From: Leptolyngbya sp. Heron Island J
GTDB lineage: Bacteria; Cyanobacteriota; Cyanobacteriia; Phormidesmidales; Phormidesmidaceae
Assembly: GCF_000482245.1 (NCBI RefSeq)
Contig: NZ_AWNH01000006.1
Span: 23,534 to 87,533 of the forward strand
Reading direction: 5' to 3'
Length of the DNA: 64,000 nucleotides
Part shown: positions 36,281 to 46,500 of the stretch, one piece after another
How the letters are laid out: every line of letters starts with the position of its first letter
Numbering within the stretch: the first letter of the stretch is position 1
Position numbers and translations under genes: made by a program
Notes under the pieces: generated by a model
The model's database searches: none
What the model was told of the DNA's origin: nothing
What the model saw: only the letters and a program-made list of their open reading frames with translations

Positions 36281-38674
36281 TCAAGAGGTTGTCTCGGGTT
36301 GCCAATAGGCTGCCCGGATAACAACCCAAAGTAACGCTAAGTGATAGCATCCCCATCCAACATTAACTAGGTATATTAAAGGATCTGGCCAGTTCCCCAA
36401 GATCAATTGGATTAGCCCCCAGAGCATACCTGCAATAGTAAGACCGAAAACAACTAACTGCATACGTACAAGTCCCCAAAATACTCCAGACTGTCGTTGT
36501 TTGGGAGTGACCTTAAATGAGACTTTCTTGCCAGTCAAAACACTCCAGACAGCTTGAATTTGTAGTGGAAAAAGAGCAATGGCATATTGTTCATTTCGCC
36601 ATAACTCCTTTTTGGGTACCTTCCAGCCTGCTGCTAGCAAATTTAGGCGGTTGATTACATAGGTCGGTGCAAAGTGTAGTATAAATGCAGGGCCGTAACT
36701 ACTTACAGGGCTTAACCCTGTGAACAAAGATATAATCGGGCAGGTTATAAAGATGATTACGAAAAAGCCTGCAAAGTAACTATACATTGTCTGAAAATAT
36801 TGCAGTCGTTGCCAGAATGTTAAACCTGACTTAATCAAAGGATTATCGCGGACTAGTACCTGTAAGGTTCCTTGAGCCCAGCGTAATTTTTGAGTCAAAG
36901 TTGAACTGAGGTCGTCTGGAGCTAGCCCTTCTGCTAAAATTTCATGATGATAAACAGACTGCCAGCCAGCTGAGTGGAGTCGCATAGCTGTATTCATGTC
37001 TTCTGTGATGCTGATACTGGATACTCCACCAATCAGGTCAAATTCGTCTAATCGGCTTTCATCAGCTGCAAAGTCGTCGGCAAAGTGCTGTAAACCCATA
37101 CTTACCAATGCTTCTCGCCGTAAAACTGCATTAGTTCCGGTATAAAATGCGGCATTCATACCATCCTTTGCCTGTTGAATGGGGCCATAAAAAAAGTGGG
37201 CCTCATGACCAAAGGGATCGCCTTTCGGTAAGTTGTAAAATGCCTGGGGAGTTTGCACAAATGCTACTTTATTGAGTTCATAACGCCCTTGATCTAAGTT
37301 AAATCGAAAAAAGTTGGGTAGCACTCGCTGTAGAAACTGTGGTTTAGGAACGTGATCTGCGTCTAGCGTAACGATAAAGTCTCCTTGGGTTTCACCACAG
37401 AAAATAGCGTGATTAATATTGCCTGCTTTAGCATGGTGTGGGCGATCTTTAGGCTTGTGTCGAGCAATATAGCGACAGCGTGCTAAAGCACTCAAAGCAA
37501 ATGTTTTTTCATCAATCTGTGCTTCTAACTTACGAATCTCAGAGTCCAGCGTTACGGTTGTAGTTGAGTATTCTGACTGACTGAGCAACAATAGCTGTCG
37601 TAAGCTTTGTAGGTGTCCTTGTGTTTGTGAAGCTTGCGACCCTTCTGAGGAGTTCTGGGAAACAAATGTCTTAATCATTACTAGGCAGTTACGATCATCT
37701 GGTTCACGGACATAGGCCAGGTGATCTGCAAGCTGCTTCAAGATGCTGATGCCACGTCCACGTTCCGCATCTTGATCGATTTCATTGGGGAGTGTTTTCA
37801 AATGTTTCTCAAAATCAAAGGGAGCACCTTGATCCCAAATGCGTATAATAATGGCGAAGTTGAGAATGACAACTTCTAAATCAATAGGGGTCTCCGATGC
37901 CAGATGCTGATGGGCATGGCTGACTACATTATCAAATCCTTCACCTAATAAGGTTTGGACTGAGAACCAAGCATTGTCAGGAATCATGGGCTGTTTCAGA
38001 GTGCTAAACCAAGCCATGATTGAATCCAACTCATTAAAATCAGTTTTGACTCGAATTTTCTGACAGCTGAGACTCTTTTCAACAGTTTCTAAATCTTGTT
38101 GTAGATACTGCAATTGTTCTAGACGACTACTTAAGTAATAGCGTTTAGATTCTATCTGTTCAGCTATGAATTGTAAGATTGGTGATTTAAGATCTGCAAG
38201 ACAAAGCTGTTCTGCCATAGCCCTCATACCTGGAGAATTTCCGTCATCCAGTATATAAACGCGAAGCTTGTTGGCAGGATAGTCTATTTTTAGAGCCGCT
38301 TCTGCCGTTTCTTTGACAATGTCAACGGGCTCACTATAACAGGTAATAAAGATATCAACAGTTGGGTAGTCAGCTTTTGGTAACGTTGGAGTGAGTTGAT
38401 CAAGGTTTTTGACCTGACGCTCAATGGGTCGCCATAGTCCAACTAAAAACAGTACTCCTCCTACAAACATATATATTTCAGCTAATAAGAGAGGGACTGA
38501 AAACCAAAGGGCATCTATATTAAGGGATTGGGTTAATCGCCATTGTAGATACCATGCCCCAACGATTAGATTCACTAAAACCAAATAACGAAAAAGCAAG
38601 GTGCGATCGCGCAGACGCACTTGAATATTGCTCATCACTGGTTTCTGGCCGATTTGACCAATTAAGCTACTCAT
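36281..38674 (-). CDS. Cellulose synthase-like GT2 glycosyltransferase with an RsbW-type kinase domain inserted in the catalytic region
   Basis: 797 residues from the ATG at 38674. N-terminal TM helices (about 30-80) precede a GT-A fold that starts with VDIFITCYSEPVDIV and the YILDDGN motif (Asp143-Asp144). The chain then leaves the family pattern for about 250 residues and returns at CRYIARHKPKDRPHHAKAGN, followed by LDADH (Asp438, Asp440), ITED (557-559) and QKLRW (595-599). All four catalytic motifs of processive BcsA-type synthases are therefore present. The insert contains helices and, at about 205-342, a GHKL anti-sigma kinase domain: N box LLGEGFDNVVSHAH, G1 IRIWDQGAPFD, G2 ERGRGISILKQLADHLAY, closing RNCLVMIKTF. 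Six or so TM helices follow. No PilZ domain is visible after them. It probably makes a beta-glucan or similar polymer at the inner membrane, with activity possibly gated by a STAS partner. Confidence 0.9.
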   Translation of the reverse strand: MSSLIGQIGQKPVMSNIQVRLRDRTLLFRYLVLVNLIVGAWYLQWRLTQSLNIDALWFSVPLLLAEIYMFVGGVLFLVGLWRPIERQVKNLDQLTPTLPKADYPTVDIFITCYSEPVDIVKETAEAALKIDYPANKLRVYILDDGNSPGMRAMAEQLCLADLKSPILQFIAEQIESKRYYLSSRLEQLQYLQQDLETVEKSLSCQKIRVKTDFNELDSIMAWFSTLKQPMIPDNAWFSVQTLLGEGFDNVVSHAHQHLASETPIDLEVVILNFAIIIRIWDQGAPFDFEKHLKTLPNEIDQDAERGRGISILKQLADHLAYVREPDDRNCLVMIKTFVSQNSSEGSQASQTQGHLQSLRQLLLLSQSEYSTTTVTLDSEIRKLEAQIDEKTFALSALARCRYIARHKPKDRPHHAKAGNINHAIFCGETQGDFIVTLDADHVPKPQFLQRVLPNFFRFNLDQGRYELNKVAFVQTPQAFYNLPKGDPFGHEAHFFYGPIQQAKDGMNAAFYTGTNAVLRREALVSMGLQHFADDFAADESRLDEFDLIGGVSSISITEDMNTAMRLHSAGWQSVYHHEILAEGLAPDDLSSTLTQKLRWAQGTLQVLVRDNPLIKSGLTFWQRLQYFQTMYSYFAGFFVIIFITCPIISLFTGLSPVSSYGPAFILHFAPTYVINRLNLLAAGWKVPKKELWRNEQYAIALFPLQIQAVWSVLTGKKVSFKVTPKQRQSGVFWGLVRMQLVVFGLTIAGMLWGLIQLILGNWPDPLIYLVNVGWGCYHLALLWVVIRAAYWQPETTS

Positions 38675-38959
38675 GATCAACAATAATGATTATATGAAGT
38701 TATGCTAGTTGCTCTAATCCAATTGCCTCATGTTTCTATGAACTCTCAAGCTGCCAAAGAGTGCTGAGGCTGGAATTCAATTTTCTGTTGATGGAGGTAG
38801 TAGATGTTTAAGCTGGCAATCGTTTGTGGGGCAGTACTAATGAGTTTGCCCGCTAGTGTGAATGGATAAACAATATTACTTTATTAATGCATAATCAAGC
38901 AGTCTTTTTTGCAAAAGGTGGCAATAACTCACACTCAAAATAATTACAGATCCGTTGCT

Positions 38960-39138
38960 TCAATGGGGAGCATCCGCTAGAAAGGACACTTTGGGCATTG
39001 CAGATGATATCCTACTTGGTTTAGCAAGACTTTCATTGGAGAGTCTAGAGTCTGGGTTTGTCCTCCGAATTGCGCACCGCAAGTAATTAAAAGACTGGTA
39101 ATGAGTACTGAAAGAAGAAGTCTGTAAACTCGTTGCAT
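38960..39138 (-). pseudogene. Remnant of a lipoprotein cellulase-type gene (GH9-like N-terminal domain)
   Basis: From ATG 39138 the frame gives a lipoprotein signal peptide (MQRVYRLLLSVLITSLLITC, lipid-bearing Cys20) and then VLLNQVGYH, the opening of the Ig-like domain that precedes GH9 cellulase catalytic domains. It then falls out of frame; the continuation MPKVSFLADAP is in another frame and stops at 38960. No catalytic domain follows. A further stretch at 38746-38880 on the same strand reads as 44 codons of protein-like sequence (LAGKLISTAPQTIASLNIYY in part) without a start, and may be the tail of the same lost gene. It lies 35 bases after the GH2 gene and before the GT2 synthase, where an endoglucanase is often found. 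Confidence 0.6.
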
Positions 39139-39173
39139 AGCTTATGCAGTGACTTCTTTTGTTAACGAATGAT

Positions 39174-41513
39174 TTATCTGTCAGTATTACTAGCAGCGGT
39201 CGGATCAATCTGAAACAAAAATAAATTATCTGCGAGAAAATCACCGTGATGATCCCGTAGAGTCACTATAAACTCATACTCACCCAATTGAGTGGGAGCA
39301 TAGTTTGCAACACTTAAACGCTGCCTACTGTCTGCAGGAATATTATGAGTAAATTGCCTACTGTCAATAACTTTATTTTGATGACTGAGAGAAAATGTGA
39401 TCTGAGCGTTGGGAAAATCTTCCCACAAATCATTAATCAGCCAAACGGGTAAATTAACCTTTTCGCCAAGATGCCAGCGCTGTTGAGTCCATTCGATGCT
39501 GGGCAGTAACGGTTGATAGGCACGCCTGAGTGCTTCAAATGCAGGTTTTGGAGTCCGCCAATAATCTACAATTCCCCAGTTAATCGAGGGCCAATTTTCA
39601 GTAAACATAAACTGAAAAATCCCTGAAACCGGTTGATATTTTTGTCTACGGTAGGCTTCTGATGCAAATTGATTGACTACGGCTTGATACTGTTGAGTAT
39701 TGTTGACAAATTCATTAAGAGTTTTTCCCATAGGAACTTGGGCTAGATTGAACGTTTCATGCTGTTGAAAATTATGGTATTCCCATTTAGCCCAGTCACT
39801 TTTGTTATCTGGCCAGAGCTCATCCTCAGAAAATATCCGACGAAGTACATTGATATCAGGTAAAGCCTGAGCCCCAAATTCAGTAATTAAAGGTTCTTCC
39901 GTAGGTTCGGCATACTTTTCGAACGTATTGGAATACCAACCCCACCATGGATGTTCAGATGTTAAAGAAGCTTGATGCAAGTAACGTGATGGATCATATC
40001 CCTTAAGCCCATTAAACAGAGCTTGATCAAGCTGATAGTTTTGCTGAGGGTCATAGGTTTTATACTTGTATTGCATCCAGTCCGCATCCCAAGGAGGTTC
40101 GTTATGTAGGCTCCAGGCAAAGATAGAGGGGTGGTTATATAAGGTCTGGATCATGGCTTTCCCTTGGCGGATTGCTTCCTCTCGAAAGCGGCTGTCATCC
40201 ACATATCCCCACTGTAAAGGGAAGTCTTGCCAGACTAGGAGACCGTTGCGATCGCAACCTTCGTAAAACTCTTGACCTGTAATATGGGCATGCACTCTTA
40301 CTGCATTAATATTAGCTTTTTTCATAAGACCAATATCAAACAGGTATTTATCCGCAGTCATCTCGCTTAACCACTGACTTGCGATATAGTTAGTCCCACG
40401 TAAAAATAATCTCTTATTATTTAGCTTCCAAATCTGTTGCTTGTGGTCCCATTCCACAGAGCGAAAGCCAAATACAGTTTCATGTTGATCTAAGAGCTGT
40501 GTAGAGTCAGTAATTTTTAATTTAAGACGATATAGGTTAGGATCACCATGTTCCCAACTCCACCATAGTTTAGGGCTATTTTGTTCCAAGTGAATCCTAA
40601 AAGAGTTGTTATCAGGATGAATACGCTGTTGGATACGTACGTGTTCCCCGGCATCTCCTAGGAAATTTTCAGGAACCAGTTGAAAGTCTAAGGTGATTTC
40701 CTGGCTTTCTGTGTCTTGATAGTCAAGTTCTACGACTACATCTGCTGTTGCATGACTCCCGTCATGATTCAGTTTGGGGGTTACTTGTATATTATCAATT
40801 GCTAGCGTATTTGAGCTTTGTAGATAAACAGGAGCCCAAATACCTCCAGTATTTTTTTCTTGACCACGCTTTGTCCATGCCCCACCTGGACGAGTATCAT
40901 GATGAGCAAAAATTCCTTTAATAAAACGTTTATGCAAAGACCAATCTTGATCCTGTTCTTCTAAGGGACTATTGACTCGAACCGTTAAAATATTGGAACT
41001 ATCTCGGTTTAGAAGTTGATTAACTCTAAAGTCAAAGGGTTCGAAATAGCCTTGGTGCGAGCCTAGATAGTGACCGTTGAGCCAGACATCAGCTTCATAA
41101 TCTATACCTTCAAATACAAGCTTGACGACATTATTCTCATTGATCAGACTCTGAGGCACTTCAAAAATACGCTGATACCAAACAACATCATGCAAATCAT
41201 GCCCCTGTAGATACCAATTGGCAGGCACGTAAATATCTTGCCAAGTAATATTTGAAAAATCAGGTAAAACTTTTGTGTTGTTGGTAGCTGCTACATGAGA
41301 AGGTCTATTCTGCTGTTCAATCGTTTCAGGCCAAATCCTCCAAGTTCCATTTAGAGAAAAGTGATTGCTACTCTCTCCCATATCAGGCATAAAATGGGCA
41401 TCGACCCATGGATTTGATTGAAAATTAATACCTAGAACAACTAAAATTGTGACAAGTGCTATTGCTATTCGTTGCCCGCAATGCGTGAGTTTGCGAGTGA
41501 ATCCATCAACCAT
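39174..41513 (-). CDS. Glycoside hydrolase family 2 protein (beta-mannosidase/beta-galactosidase-like)
   Basis: 779 residues. An N-terminal signal or anchor segment (about 16-30, IAIALVTILVVLGIN) leads to a GH2 sugar-binding jelly roll (about 50-235; YQRIFEVP, ADVWLNGHYLG), an immunoglobulin-like domain (about 236-350) and a TIM barrel. Acid/base Glu472 lies in WSLHNEP and nucleophile Glu545 in LITEFG, the two GH2 signatures. A C-terminal beta domain follows (about 680-779). The gene heads the - strand matrix operon. A periplasmic or surface exo-glycosidase here may trim or recycle the polymer made by the GT2 enzyme. Sugar specificity is not readable; beta-mannosidase-like GH2 is the best guess from the NEP context. 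Confidence 0.87.
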   Translation of the reverse strand: MVDGFTRKLTHCGQRIAIALVTILVVLGINFQSNPWVDAHFMPDMGESSNHFSLNGTWRIWPETIEQQNRPSHVAATNNTKVLPDFSNITWQDIYVPANWYLQGHDLHDVVWYQRIFEVPQSLINENNVVKLVFEGIDYEADVWLNGHYLGSHQGYFEPFDFRVNQLLNRDSSNILTVRVNSPLEEQDQDWSLHKRFIKGIFAHHDTRPGGAWTKRGQEKNTGGIWAPVYLQSSNTLAIDNIQVTPKLNHDGSHATADVVVELDYQDTESQEITLDFQLVPENFLGDAGEHVRIQQRIHPDNNSFRIHLEQNSPKLWWSWEHGDPNLYRLKLKITDSTQLLDQHETVFGFRSVEWDHKQQIWKLNNKRLFLRGTNYIASQWLSEMTADKYLFDIGLMKKANINAVRVHAHITGQEFYEGCDRNGLLVWQDFPLQWGYVDDSRFREEAIRQGKAMIQTLYNHPSIFAWSLHNEPPWDADWMQYKYKTYDPQQNYQLDQALFNGLKGYDPSRYLHQASLTSEHPWWGWYSNTFEKYAEPTEEPLITEFGAQALPDINVLRRIFSEDELWPDNKSDWAKWEYHNFQQHETFNLAQVPMGKTLNEFVNNTQQYQAVVNQFASEAYRRQKYQPVSGIFQFMFTENWPSINWGIVDYWRTPKPAFEALRRAYQPLLPSIEWTQQRWHLGEKVNLPVWLINDLWEDFPNAQITFSLSHQNKVIDSRQFTHNIPADSRQRLSVANYAPTQLGEYEFIVTLRDHHGDFLADNLFLFQIDPTAASNTDR

Positions 41514-41910
41514 TTTAGCCTTTATAATAGCTGGAAGTACTTATTTTTCCCGGGAAAATATTATTCTTTTCAATCAAGAGAAATGGCAATTTTACCTCTA
41601 CATATGAATTTTTCATATAAAAGTATAACTTGTTGAAATATTCGAAAGATGCGTGATTTCACTTAAAATCAATAAAATCATAAGACTCTCATAACAATTT
41701 ACATAAATGATTTAACAGAAGTGTTACAGCAATTAGCTAGTAAGGGGGTAGTGGGCAGACATAAGTGAAATGGTCACAGTCTGTTTTAAAAATCTCTATT
41801 GCCAACCTGAATACTGGATTTTTAAGAACCGAAAATTATGCGGTTTCTTGACAGAGTTTCCTGAAACATCGCATAGGTCTGTAGTATCGAACATAGGTAA
41901 AAGTAAACAG
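41514..41910. promoter_or_regulatory. Divergent promoter region between GH2 and outer-membrane barrel genes
   Basis: About 400 A+T-rich bases between divergently transcribed genes. It contains a perfect 14-base palindrome TTTTCCCGGGAAAA at 41545-41558, 32 bases before the GH2 start, a plausible operator. The + strand frame upstream of 41911 is open but lacks signal-peptide character. No other gene is seen. Confidence 0.5.
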
Positions 41911-43236
41911 ATGTTGTCTAGCAATCGCGTCCTCAAATTATTCAGACTTATTCACTATTCTTGGGGACGGCATGCAATTTGGTGCCTACTCCTTTTTGCT
42001 GCGGAATTGCCAAAAGCAGCATGGGGAATATCTGTCCCCTTTAATTTAGAGTTACGTAATTTACAAACAAGTCCTGAAGATGACTCCGATTCTATGGATT
42101 TATTGGCTTCGGTGCTGCAGACAACGTCAATAAGCCCAACTTCTTCTCCAGTTAGTTCATACACCTTAGAAGATTCAGAAACTTCTCAAAGCATCCATTC
42201 AGAACTTACTCATGGAGAAATTAGTTCTGATGTATTATACTTGGCAGCACCAGAAAATCTTAATCCAGGCCTTTATATTCCAACGCCAGTTGAGCCATCG
42301 TCAAAACCGATTACTCCAGAACCAATCGCTCCGGATTTTGAAGAACCTGAATCTATTGAAAACACCTCTGTCCCAATTTGGGAAATTGATGATTTGACAG
42401 TCAATTTATCAGACGATTTTAGTAATTTTGGTCAGGGTAACCGAATTATTGAACCGACTATGACAGGTTCTTTACCTAATGGCGATCAACTTGCAATTAT
42501 GATGGGTTTTAATAGATATGCTCAATCAGATGTTGATACCGTTTTTAATGTGCCTCTCAAAGCTTCATGGACTAGGGAAATGGGGGACTTTACCACAACG
42601 GCTGGAGGAGGTGTTGATCTCTTTAATCAGTTACCAGTTGCGCTTAATCTTATTGCGAGTACTTCTGTTCCAGTAGGTAAGAAAGCCGTACTTTCCTTCT
42701 TTGTGGATCATGGGCCGTATAAGTTTAATACCACTACCTTAAATAATCAAATAACAGCCTGGCGGTACGGGCCGAACCTATATTGGCAGATCACTCCCGA
42801 TATGTATCTTTTCTCGTTAGCACGTTGGGGGCGCTATAACGATGGTAATCGAGAACAACAATCGTTTAGTCGACTAGAAAAAAAACTTGGGGATTTTTAT
42901 GTCGCAGGTAATCTATTTACTTGGAGATATCGAGAAGATGCTGAATCTACGAGTGGCTACTTTTCGCCTCCTGATTTTTTAGTTGCCAATGCTGAAATAG
43001 GCTGGCAAGGAGAAGTCTTAGAGTGGTTAGACTGTGGCGCAGTAGCTTCCTGGGGACGTCAGCGGTTGAACGGCAGTTGGTCATCGGCCTATAGCTATAA
43101 TGCCAAATGCACTTTTGAGATAGCAGAATCCCTGGAGATGGATTTGGGCTATGCCTTTAGTAATGTGATCGGTCAAACCGGGGGTAGTGCTTTTAATAAC
43201 CGTACAATTACAGGACAGGTACGTGCTAAATTTTGA
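41911..43236 (+). CDS. Outer-membrane beta-barrel protein, BcsC C-terminal-like
   Basis: 441 residues from ATG 41911; the frame is open from 41770, but the signal peptide (WGRHAIWCLLLFAAELPKAAWG) begins after this ATG. A Ser/Thr/Pro/Glu-rich linker (about 45-165) precedes a beta-rich region with alternating hydrophobic strands and the C-terminal Phe (VRAKF) of outer-membrane barrels. The segment GYFSPPDFLVANAEIGWQGE resembles the YFSP motif of the BcsC and PgaA barrels that export cellulose or PNAG. No TPR repeats are present, so it would be a stand-alone barrel. With the GT2 synthase across the divergent promoter, it is the best candidate export channel; that assignment is moderate. Confidence 0.7.
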   Translation: MLSSNRVLKLFRLIHYSWGRHAIWCLLLFAAELPKAAWGISVPFNLELRNLQTSPEDDSDSMDLLASVLQTTSISPTSSPVSSYTLEDSETSQSIHSELTHGEISSDVLYLAAPENLNPGLYIPTPVEPSSKPITPEPIAPDFEEPESIENTSVPIWEIDDLTVNLSDDFSNFGQGNRIIEPTMTGSLPNGDQLAIMMGFNRYAQSDVDTVFNVPLKASWTREMGDFTTTAGGGVDLFNQLPVALNLIASTSVPVGKKAVLSFFVDHGPYKFNTTTLNNQITAWRYGPNLYWQITPDMYLFSLARWGRYNDGNREQQSFSRLEKKLGDFYVAGNLFTWRYREDAESTSGYFSPPDFLVANAEIGWQGEVLEWLDCGAVASWGRQRLNGSWSSAYSYNAKCTFEIAESLEMDLGYAFSNVIGQTGGSAFNNRTITGQVRAKF

Positions 43237-43553
43237 AGCTTAAGTCATGACCATCATTCTGTAGGGCGTTTCACTTCAAGAGTCCTGCGATATGGGGATT
43301 ACTGAATTTTGGAACTGTTCAGTGTAACTGTCGTTCTCTCTGAAGATTTACTGGAGCAATATGGTATTTGAAGGCACATTTCTTTTGTGGTGTCTTTTGC
43401 ATCTACTAATTCAAAACAAAACTTTGATGGTTTGAGGAGGCTAGAAAATCTCAAAGCTATTGTGCTTTAGGTTTGTTTTCCTTGTTTTGTTTGACATTTC
43501 CTGTCAGGAAAACTCTGGCCAATTTCAACCTGTTAATTCAGTGATCTTTAATC
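43237..43553. promoter_or_regulatory. Leader of the RTX gene with a dyad
   Basis: 317 bases without a gene. A 15-base dyad TTTCCTG-T-CAGGAAA at 43497-43511 lies 43 bases before the RTX start and resembles the palindrome before the GH2 gene. Confidence 0.45.
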
Positions 43554-46500
43554 ATGAGCTCAAAATCAAACTCTTCTGTTATTGATAATGTCCTGAAGGG
43601 CAGTGTCCTCAGTGATGTCCTTATCGGTTTAGAATTCAACGATGAAATTCAAGGATATGAGGGTAATGATGTTTGGCTTAGTGGTGAAGCTGGTAACGAT
43701 CTGGTAGCAGGTGGTGCTGGTAATGATATTTTGTCAGGTGGTGAGGGTAATGACTTATTGCATGGAGATTTTTCGGAGGGAAGTGGTTGGGAATTAGGTA
43801 TTGATGGTAATTATTCCTATAACCCCTTAAGTCTTTCTGTTAATTCAACGGAAAGCAATAGACAAAACCTGGCGTTTCCACCTGGCGATAATTCAGCCAT
43901 CTATAACGATTTAATATTTGGTGGTTTGGGTCGTGACATCATCCTCGGTAGTTGGGGGGATGATGCTATTTCAGGAGGTTTAGGTAATGATATTATCAAC
44001 GGTGGTGTTGGTAATGATTATTGGCTGGCAGGTGGAGATGGCAACGACACTATTAATGGAGATGATGGCAACGACATTCTAGAGGGAGGAGCTGGTAACG
44101 ACCTTTTGAATGGTGGTAATGGCAACGATATTTTGACCGGTGATACAGGTCAGGACACTCTTTATGCGGGCGACGGTGAAGATATCGCTGATGGTGGTGA
44201 AGGTGCTGATCTAGTTGACGGTGGGGCTGGACACGATCAGCTGACCGGTGGCCTTGGTAATGACAAGATTTTAGGTGGAGACGGTCATGACACCTTAGAT
44301 GGTGGGGATGGCGAAGATGTTCTCATTGGTGGAGCCGGTGATGACTACTCCATGCTCGGTGGCAGCGGGAATGATGCCCTCTACGGTGAGGCTGGCCATG
44401 ACTTTATGGATGGCGGTACCGGTAATGACCTCATGTATGGTGGCCGTGAAGACGATGTGATGCTAGGTGGTGAGGGCGCTGACCGGATCTATGGTGGTGA
44501 AGGCATTGACCGTATCGATGGTGGCGCAGGGGCCGATGTGATCGAGGGTAACTCTGGGGATGATGACATCCACGGAGGAGATAACGATGATGAGATCGCA
44601 GGCGGTACCGGTCAAGACATCCTCTACGGCGATGCCGGTAATGACCTGATTGATGGCGGCGAGGGCCATGATTATATTGACGGTGGTGAGGGTAATGACA
44701 CCCTGGATGGTAGCACTGGTATGGATACCATTGAAGGCGGTGCTGGTAACGATGTAATTCGTGGTGGTGCTGATAATGACGGCTGGTTATCCGGTGGTGT
44801 GGGCCAAGATGAGATTTTTGGTGATGCCGGTGACGATGTCCTGTCTGGTGGGGTCGATAATGACCAGCTCCAGGGCGGCACCGGCAATGACGTTCTCCTG
44901 GGAGATGCGGGCAATGACGTTCTCCTAGGTGGCGAAGGCGATGACTACTGGCTTGATGGTGGCGAAGGCAATGATACCGTTGACGCTGGTGCTGGCCATG
45001 ATGTCGCCACAGGTGGAGTTGGTGACGATGTTGTTATCGGTGGTGCTGGTAATGACACTCTGCTGGGGGATGCCGGTAACGATCAGCTCTTTGGTGACGC
45101 AGGCGATGACATTCTTGATGGCGGTGACGGTGCTGACCTCCTCGAAGGGGGGACTGGCAATGACACCCTTAAAGGTGCTGACGGTGCTGACTTAATTCAC
45201 GGCGGTGACGGTGTTGACTACGCTGAGGGCGGCGCAGGTGACGATAACATTACTGGTGATCTCGGTGACGATAGCCTGCTGGGTGATGCTGGGGCCGACA
45301 CCATTGATGGCGGCGCTGGTCATGACTACCTGGCTGGAGGTGCAGGTGACGATACTCTTATTGGCGGAGCCGACAACGATACCATTCAGGGTGGAGCTGA
45401 CAACGATACCCTCGACGGTGGTGACGGCTATGACATTCTGGAAGGGGGCGACGGTAGTGACACCCTTAGTGGTGGAAACCAGGAAGATATTCTTAAGGGC
45501 GATGCCGGAGACGACAGTCTAGATGGTGGTGCTGGTCACGACGTTTTAGAGGGTGGCGCTGGTAACGATTTACTCCAGGGCCAAACTGGCAATGATGCCC
45601 TGTTTGGTGAGACTGGCAATGACACTCTTAAGGGTGGTCTCGGGGATGACTACCTGAGTGGCGGTGCTGACAATGACGTCCTAGAAGGCGGTGACGGCGT
45701 TGATGTCCTAGAAGGCGGCGACGGAGCCGATGCGCTCTATGGTGGGGCTGGTGATGATGGCTGGCTATCTGGTCAAGCAGGTGCTGATATCGTTGATGGC
45801 GGTGCTGGCCATGATGTATTGAGCGGTGGGGCTGGTGCCGATCAACTGCAAGGGGGGACTGGTAATGACACTGTATTCTTTGATGCTGCTGACACCGTAG
45901 TCAAAGGAGATGTCGGCTACGATGTTGCCATTGTGGAAACCTCTGAGGGAGCCAGCTTAGACCTGGGCGCTAACAGCTTTAACGAAGCCCATGGTAATGC
46001 CGGTAACGACACATTTACCAATACGAATGGAGCAGGTGCTGCCAGTGGTGAAAGTGTTGCCATGTTTGGTAACGCCGGAAATGATTCTCTGACTGGCGGA
46101 GCGGCTAATGATTATTTAGATGCTGGTGCAGGGGATGACGTTGCCAGTGGTGGAGCGGGTGATGACTACGCTCTGGGTGGTGATGGCGCTGATGTCCTCA
46201 GTGGAGATGCGGGTAACGATCTGCTAGAGGGTAACGCTGGCAATGATACGTTGGATGGTGGTGACGGGCACGACACTCTAGATGGCGGTGATGGTGCGGA
46301 TACTCTTCTTGGTGGTGATGGTCACGACACTCTGAAGTTTGATGCAGCAGATACTGTAGATGGTGGCGATGGTTACGATGTTGCCAGAGCTCAGGGAGAT
46401 GTGGGTGTCACTTTGGATTTGGGTGCTAGTCAGATTGAGTTAGCCTACGGTACTGACGCAGCAGATGTCTTTACGAACTCCAGTAACAACAGTGTAGAAA

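Noticed and set aside
38960..39244. 94-codon - strand frame overlapping the GH2 gene end
   Set aside because: Only its last dozen codons carry meaningful sequence, and these belong to the frameshifted GH9-like remnant; the upstream part overlaps the GH2 coding end in another frame.
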